Origin: Deferribacter desulfuricans SSM1
GTDB taxonomy: Bacteria > Chrysiogenota > Deferribacteres > Deferribacterales > Deferribacteraceae
NCBI RefSeq assembly: GCF_000010985.1
Contig: NC_013940.1
Location: forward strand, 244,545-308,544
Length of the DNA stretch: 64,000 nt
Direction of reading: 5' to 3'
The position numbers and the translations under genes are program-made. Position 1 is the stretch's first letter; each line of letters starts with the position of its first letter. Under the pieces are notes generated by a model. That model saw only the letters and a list, made by a program, of their open reading frames with translations, was not told where the DNA came from and ran no database searches. Positions 59,115 to 64,000 of this stretch are shown piece after piece.

Positions 59115-61982
59115 TTAATTTGTTATATCCATATCTATTTTTTCTAAAGGTTTTGATTTGCTACTGAAAGGAGAAAAATCATTAAGATCTATTAGTTTTA
59201 ATGCACCTATTTTATCTGTTTTTTGTGTTTCTATTTCTTGAACTGTGTCAAAAATACTTTTACTTGAGCTTAAGGCTTCATTTTTTACTGCATAATCTTT
59301 TAGATATGCTGTACTTAATAAACTTGTATTTAATTGCTCTGGATTTACTAAATTCGTTTTTTTCTGCTGGTCCATAATTGTACCTTGAAGTTCAATTGTA
59401 GGTTTAGTGAAATTGTTTTGATTACTAACAGTATCATATACGGATTTTATTACTTTTTGAACTTCTGAAGAGAAATTATCCATCACATCGTTTTCTAATA
59501 CTATATCTTGTAATTTTTCAAATACAATATTATCAATTTTTTCCATTATGTTATTAGAATAATTATTCACATTATTATTAAATTCAAATGGGTCAAAATA
59601 ACGAGTAATATCTAATTCACCTTTTTGAAATATAGATGTTCTTATTTCACCTGTTTGAAATGCTTTATCGCTGTTTACAATCTTAAATATTTCAAATAAA
59701 ACCTCTTCAGGTAATTTATTTATATCTTCTACGGTTAAATAATTTTTTCCTATTTTTTCTTGTAATATTTTTGATAATTCATCTAACTTTTTATATGAAT
59801 CAGATTCTACAATATTTTTAATTTGTTTTTCGTTTAATATATCAGAAGGAAGTTTTATCCCTTTACCATTAATTAGTGATTTGTTATCATGTAAATATTT
59901 AATTACTTCAAAATAATTATTAAATTCTTTGTTTTTTAAGAGTTCTTGTAATTCTTTTGGAAAATGATTTTTAATTAATGCATTTACTTTTTCTGTATTC
60001 CAAAATGTGTTAAGCATATTAAAAACAAATGAATTTCTTGTCACTGATCTATAAAAGTTATTATATATATCTAATTTTACATGTTTTATTTTATCTACAT
60101 CTACTCTAGTATTGCCTATTAATGCTTTTATTATAAAATCTCTATATGTTTTTAATGCATCTTTATATTTTAAATAAGCATCACCAGATTTCATAATTTT
60201 TTTAGCTTGGGTATCTAACCAGTTATCAGAAAGCATTTTATTGTAATAAAATTGAGTATTATTCTTAACATTAACATAATAATCTTCAAAAAATTGCTTG
60301 TTTTTAATAATTTGTTGAACTTTTTTGGTACTAATTTCATTTTGCAATATATTTTTAAAATTATCCATATCTTTTTTAGCTTTATTAAATTCTTTTATTT
60401 GTTTTCTATATTCTTTTTCATAATTTATTAAATCTCTTACTTTGTATCTATAATAAGTACTTATCCCAGCTAAAGCTATGAATTTAAGAGATAATAAATA
60501 TAAACTTAAAACCACCTCAATAGCCTGTAAGGCAAGTCTTATTTCAGTATTATTAACATTAGATATACTAATACCTCTTAATCCAGTTACAAAATTCCTT
60601 AATTTTTGTTCTTTTTTACTCATATTATCATATTTATGTTTATTATAAGGATCAAATAAAAGTTCCTTCATTTGTTGTTGTATATCCCTTAATTCTTGTA
60701 AAATTTTTGAGTTTTTACCTAAGGCTCCTTCATAAGCATCTATTACTTGATTGTAACTATCAGTTTCCTTTTTTAATATATCAATAATAAGGTCCAAATT
60801 ATTTGATTCTAATAATTTATTAATTTTCCACTGAAAGTTGTCTGCTTTATATTCTAATAAAGCATAATAACTAAATTTATTACTGTAATATAAATCAGAT
60901 ATTTTTGTATCTACTTTAATAGGTATACCTGCGTTATATCCTATTTTGACCCAATCTATTTCTTTAACATTTAAAGGAGATTTATAGTTTTCTTCTGCTT
61001 GAATTGCTATTTTATTAAATACAGATTCAATTCTTTGGTTTTTATCCTCTTCTGTATATTCAGTTCCTTTGTTAGCGTATATATAATTTTGTTCCAAATA
61101 GCTTTTAAGCATTAATTGTAAGTTTGTAAGCAGTATATTATTATAACGATTTAATTCCGTTAATTGTATTTTGTTTATATTTGCATTATCATATAATTGC
61201 ATAATGTTATTATGTAATGTATTAACCTGGCCGTAAAACATAAATAAATCTTCTATAGTTATATTTTGAAAGTTTTCTTTTACTTCTTTCAATGTATTTT
61301 GATAATCACTAAGTACATTAAATAAATCATATATAGAAGAATCAGAAGATTCAATTGATAGAAAAGTTTCTATAAGATTATCTAATTCATTAAAATAATC
61401 TTCTCTAAATACAAACTTAAAAGAATTTAAAAAAGTTAAAGATGAATTTTCTAAATCTTCGATTTCTTTATTTTTTAAACCAAAGAATATATTGTAAGAT
61501 TCTATAAAATTCTTTGTGTTTTCTTCTTCTTTGTTATTTGTAGCATAATATTGTTTCTTAATATTCTCATTAAACTGAGTAAACCAATCAAATTCTTTAT
61601 TTGTTGTTTGTTTAGTTATATCACTCTGTATAGTTTCATAACTATAATCATCCTCTTTTAAAAATGGTTTTATTATAGAAGATAGATAATCAATACTTTC
61701 TATAGGATTTTTTATATTATCACTTAATTCACTTATATCATTAAATGATATTAATTTCTTATTTTTTATAATATCAATAAAATCACTATTTTCCAAAATA
61801 GGTAAATTAGTTAATTCTGAAAATTTTTGAATATCTTTTCTTATCTGAACAGGATCCTTGATTTTAGAATCCGTTGTTAAATACTTTTTTACAAGTTTAT
61901 CTCTTAAATTATCTATATAATTTAAATCTAATTTAAAATAAGCATTAACTATATTATTTTTTCTAGTTTCTAAAGTTTCCAT
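59115..61982 (-). CDS. Large helical/coiled-coil protein with apolar segment, 955 aa
   Basis: The protein is nearly all helical with long heptad-rich stretches. One apolar segment near residues 485-515 (ALQAIEVVLSLYLLSLKFIALAGISTYY) could be a membrane or buried helix. The C-terminal 120 residues are polar and disordered. No enzyme motif is seen. The ATG at 61982 shares its first base with the preceding gene's stop (TAATG) and has GAGGTG upstream, so the two are translationally coupled. Size and style suggest a structural component, for example of a large envelope or virion-like assembly. The function is unknown. Confidence 0.65.
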   Translation of the reverse strand: METLETRKNNIVNAYFKLDLNYIDNLRDKLVKKYLTTDSKIKDPVQIRKDIQKFSELTNLPILENSDFIDIIKNKKLISFNDISELSDNIKNPIESIDYLSSIIKPFLKEDDYSYETIQSDITKQTTNKEFDWFTQFNENIKKQYYATNNKEEENTKNFIESYNIFFGLKNKEIEDLENSSLTFLNSFKFVFREDYFNELDNLIETFLSIESSDSSIYDLFNVLSDYQNTLKEVKENFQNITIEDLFMFYGQVNTLHNNIMQLYDNANINKIQLTELNRYNNILLTNLQLMLKSYLEQNYIYANKGTEYTEEDKNQRIESVFNKIAIQAEENYKSPLNVKEIDWVKIGYNAGIPIKVDTKISDLYYSNKFSYYALLEYKADNFQWKINKLLESNNLDLIIDILKKETDSYNQVIDAYEGALGKNSKILQELRDIQQQMKELLFDPYNKHKYDNMSKKEQKLRNFVTGLRGISISNVNNTEIRLALQAIEVVLSLYLLSLKFIALAGISTYYRYKVRDLINYEKEYRKQIKEFNKAKKDMDNFKNILQNEISTKKVQQIIKNKQFFEDYYVNVKNNTQFYYNKMLSDNWLDTQAKKIMKSGDAYLKYKDALKTYRDFIIKALIGNTRVDVDKIKHVKLDIYNNFYRSVTRNSFVFNMLNTFWNTEKVNALIKNHFPKELQELLKNKEFNNYFEVIKYLHDNKSLINGKGIKLPSDILNEKQIKNIVESDSYKKLDELSKILQEKIGKNYLTVEDINKLPEEVLFEIFKIVNSDKAFQTGEIRTSIFQKGELDITRYFDPFEFNNNVNNYSNNIMEKIDNIVFEKLQDIVLENDVMDNFSSEVQKVIKSVYDTVSNQNNFTKPTIELQGTIMDQQKKTNLVNPEQLNTSLLSTAYLKDYAVKNEALSSSKSIFDTVQEIETQKTDKIGALKLIDLNDFSPFSSKSKPLEKIDMDITN

Positions 61983-63610
61983 TAGTCACCTCTTGGTTCG
62001 TCATTTGGTTTGACATCACCAATAATATTGCTTTGGTTTATTTGATTTTTTGTATCATTTAAAACTCTTTTAGTATATTTTTCAGCCATAATATTATCTA
62101 ATTGATTTATATTTTTTAAAAATGTGTTTTTAAATCCTAAAGGTATTTGATCTATAGCATATTTTTGCTCTAGATAATTAGCTATAAATATAAAATGATT
62201 TATTAAGTTTTTACTTAAGATATCACTTAAATGATTTATAGTTAAACCTGATTTTGTATTATTCATATCTTCATTTAATTTAGTTATAAAGCTAGTAAGA
62301 AAATCATTTGTGTAATACATATGTAATGTTATATTACTTGATAAAACAATATCTACAAAATCATTTAATAACATAGTTATTTGTTCTGCGTTTAATTTAT
62401 TTATATCATCAGGTAATTTTTCAACCAATTGATTAAGAATAGCATATTTACCAGAAAAAGTTTTTACAAAATCATAAATAGAAATAGCAAGTGCTTTATT
62501 TATATGAATTGTATCACCATTAGAAAAATCTTCTGATATTTCATCTAAGAAAATGTTTTCCGTATGAATCTTAAATGAATCTGAACTGGTTTGGATAACT
62601 TTATGTTTATAATCTATTTCATTGATACCCTCAATTGATTCCTTAATATCAAATGCTGTCATTTCAAATTTATTATTAGGGTTTTGTGTTAATAAGTTAA
62701 TTATATTATTAATATCTTCAATAAGATTGTTTTCACCTAAGTAATCTAAAACATAATATATGAGATTTTTATAATCTACTATTTTTGATGTATATACTAT
62801 ATGATCAAAGTTGTTAACTTTAAACACTTTAGGGTATGCAATTGAATTTTCATATAAAAATTCTAATAAATTAATTAAATTTAGATCAATTATGAAAGTA
62901 TTTAGTCTATCATAACTATTTTTTACATAATAATTTAGAATTTTTTCTTTGTTTTTATTTATGAAGTGGGTAAAATTATTAATATCAAAAGATTGTTCTG
63001 GATAATTAATTTTAACAAATTTATCTAAATCTTTTAGTATTGGATTTGAACTTATACTAATTAGGAAATCTGTGTTTGTATTAAAAAATGTCTCTTTCAG
63101 TTTAGTATTCATTTCAGTTTTAGGTCTTATATTTATATCAGTACGAATTTTACTTTTAGGTATTGGTTGTTCTATACCTTCTTTTTTATCATAAATAGTT
63201 AATAGTTCAGGATTGTTGTAGATATAAAAACCTATTAAGTCATAAAGTTGTTTAATATTGTTTTCTTCATTAATAGTATCTTTTAATAAAGTAAATAAAG
63301 CTATTGAATGTTGAGTATGTTTTAATAGTGATTCTTTATTTATTTCTATTATTTTTGTTAAAGCTGATGATAAATAGCCTAAGGAATTTACAAGTGTATT
63401 TATAAGTAATTTACTATCTTCATTTATTAATTCCTTTTTTAAAGAGTCCATTTGTTTCTGCAATGTATCAAAATTATTTTCCGTATATAAATTAAATATA
63501 GGTTCTATTTCATTTTTATTTATAGTTTTATAAGATTCTAACATATAATTTATGTTAGATAAGATATTTAAAGCAACGAAATAATAATTTATTTGTTTAT
63601 TACTTCTCAT
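61982..63610 (-). CDS. Helical protein coupled to the 955-aa gene, 542 aa
   Basis: This is an Asn/Leu/Ile-rich, predominantly helical protein with no signal peptide, membrane segment or motif that I recognise. A good AAGG(TG) site precedes the ATG at 63610, and a TGTTATATTA promoter lies 35 bases further upstream (63645-63654), so this is the first gene of the operon. Its TAATG junction with the 955-aa gene implies that the products act together in equal amounts. The terminal ...EPRGD is polar. Confidence 0.65.
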   Translation of the reverse strand: MRSNKQINYYFVALNILSNINYMLESYKTINKNEIEPIFNLYTENNFDTLQKQMDSLKKELINEDSKLLINTLVNSLGYLSSALTKIIEINKESLLKHTQHSIALFTLLKDTINEENNIKQLYDLIGFYIYNNPELLTIYDKKEGIEQPIPKSKIRTDINIRPKTEMNTKLKETFFNTNTDFLISISSNPILKDLDKFVKINYPEQSFDINNFTHFINKNKEKILNYYVKNSYDRLNTFIIDLNLINLLEFLYENSIAYPKVFKVNNFDHIVYTSKIVDYKNLIYYVLDYLGENNLIEDINNIINLLTQNPNNKFEMTAFDIKESIEGINEIDYKHKVIQTSSDSFKIHTENIFLDEISEDFSNGDTIHINKALAISIYDFVKTFSGKYAILNQLVEKLPDDINKLNAEQITMLLNDFVDIVLSSNITLHMYYTNDFLTSFITKLNEDMNNTKSGLTINHLSDILSKNLINHFIFIANYLEQKYAIDQIPLGFKNTFLKNINQLDNIMAEKYTKRVLNDTKNQINQSNIIGDVKPNDEPRGD

Positions 63611-63644
63611 AATACACCTTCCTTTGTTAATACTTTCTTATAAC

Positions 63645-63654
63645 TAATATAACA
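63645..63654 (-). promoter_or_regulatory. TGTTATATTA promoter element of the 542/955-aa operon
   Basis: An exact minus-strand decamer 35 bases upstream of the 542-aa gene. Confidence 0.5.
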
Positions 63655-64000
63655 CAAAATTTTAAAATAAATCATAAAAAAATAAATCAAAAAAATATAA
63701 TTTTAATTTTTAATGGTAATTTAAATAAGTAGACTATTTTAAATAAATAAAAAATTATTTGTATAAAATTTTATTTATATTTTTAAGCAGATTAGTATAT
63801 AAAATTTATACAAAATTAAATATTTAAAAATTTATTTGAGAATTTATTCGTATGTAATAACTATATTTTTTAAATTAACAATGATCTTAAAATTTTCTGG
63901 TCCGGTATATAAGATATAAAATAAATTATATAAGTAATCAGCTTTGTATTTATAATACTATAGTCTTTAATACATATCTATACCTTTATTACATTTAACG
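63655..64000. other. Non-coding AT-rich right edge
   Basis: About 345 bases with no credible reading frame, strong hairpin or ordered repeat. It may be the far upstream region of the 542-aa operon or the 3' flank of a gene outside the window. Confidence 0.3.

Noticed and set aside
1..64000. tRNA or rRNA genes and insertion sequences
   Set aside because: No cloverleaf-like GC-rich segments, rRNA-like conserved stretches, transposase motifs or paired terminal repeats were found on either strand.

Overview
The window is very AT-rich bacterial DNA (about one fifth G+C by eye) using the standard bacterial code (TGA is a stop, Shine-Dalgarno sites are common). It looks like part of a large plasmid or phage-plasmid, not a chromosome. 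There are no rRNA, tRNA or core metabolic genes. Present instead are a ParM/ParR segregation pair, a MOBV-like relaxase, an AbiE toxin-antitoxin pair, a plasmid-borne family A DNA polymerase, RecJ- and WRN-like nucleases, HU, and many secreted or membrane proteins of unknown family. Signal peptides, a lipoprotein and a type IV prepilin indicate a Gram-negative-type host. The low-GC megaplasmids of Deferribacterota come to mind, but that is a guess.

Layout. 1-7.5 kb (minus strand): membrane and periplasmic proteins, a lytic transglycosylase, RecJ, and a stand-alone sigma region-4-like protein. 7.7-9.3 kb: two small plus-strand genes and HU, which converge on a shared terminator. 9.4-14.9 kb (minus): parR, parM, accessory genes and a MOBV-like relaxase. 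14.9-16.3 kb: the one long non-coding stretch. It holds five 16-bp iterons, a large palindrome and an array of about 45-50 units of 11 bp kept in one register for roughly 500 bp. An 11-bp unit is the hallmark of R1-type parC centromeres. 17-18 kb: a sigma-like protein with regions 2-3 but no region 4, under a perfect TTGACA-N17-TATAAT promoter. With the region-4 protein at 6.6-7.0 kb it looks like a split sigma factor. 18-30.7 kb (minus): acidic and secreted proteins, including three paralogous exported proteins, a lipoprotein, a Sel1-repeat protein and a two-TM coiled-coil protein; this suggests an envelope machine.

30.8-37.5 kb (plus): a compact operon with a perfect sigma-70 promoter. It encodes a fused ubiquitin-like/E1-like (ThiF) pseudoenzyme, two tandem radical SAM/SPASM enzymes and six small accessory proteins. 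Facing it across a bidirectional terminator is an exported Gly/Tyr/Ser-rich protein with a C-terminal His-every-third-residue tail, followed by a PilV-like minor pilin. This resembles the His-Xaa-Ser (Hxs) peptide-maturation system, but the Ubl-E1 component is new to me. 41-50 kb (minus): a zincin/VWA protein, a very large unknown protein, a MoxR-like AAA+ protein with a degenerate Walker A, and a DEDDy exonuclease. 50.3-54.2 kb: a ribbon-helix-helix protein and AbiEi/AbiEii. 54-63.6 kb (minus): a giant family A polymerase with a UDG-like N-terminus, and two large helical proteins.

Two promoter classes are visible. A strict TGTTATATTA extended -10 element precedes many structural or replication operons. 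Near-perfect TTGACA-N17-TATAAT promoters precede the sigma-like gene, the radical SAM operon, HU and the 50.8 kb divergent pair.
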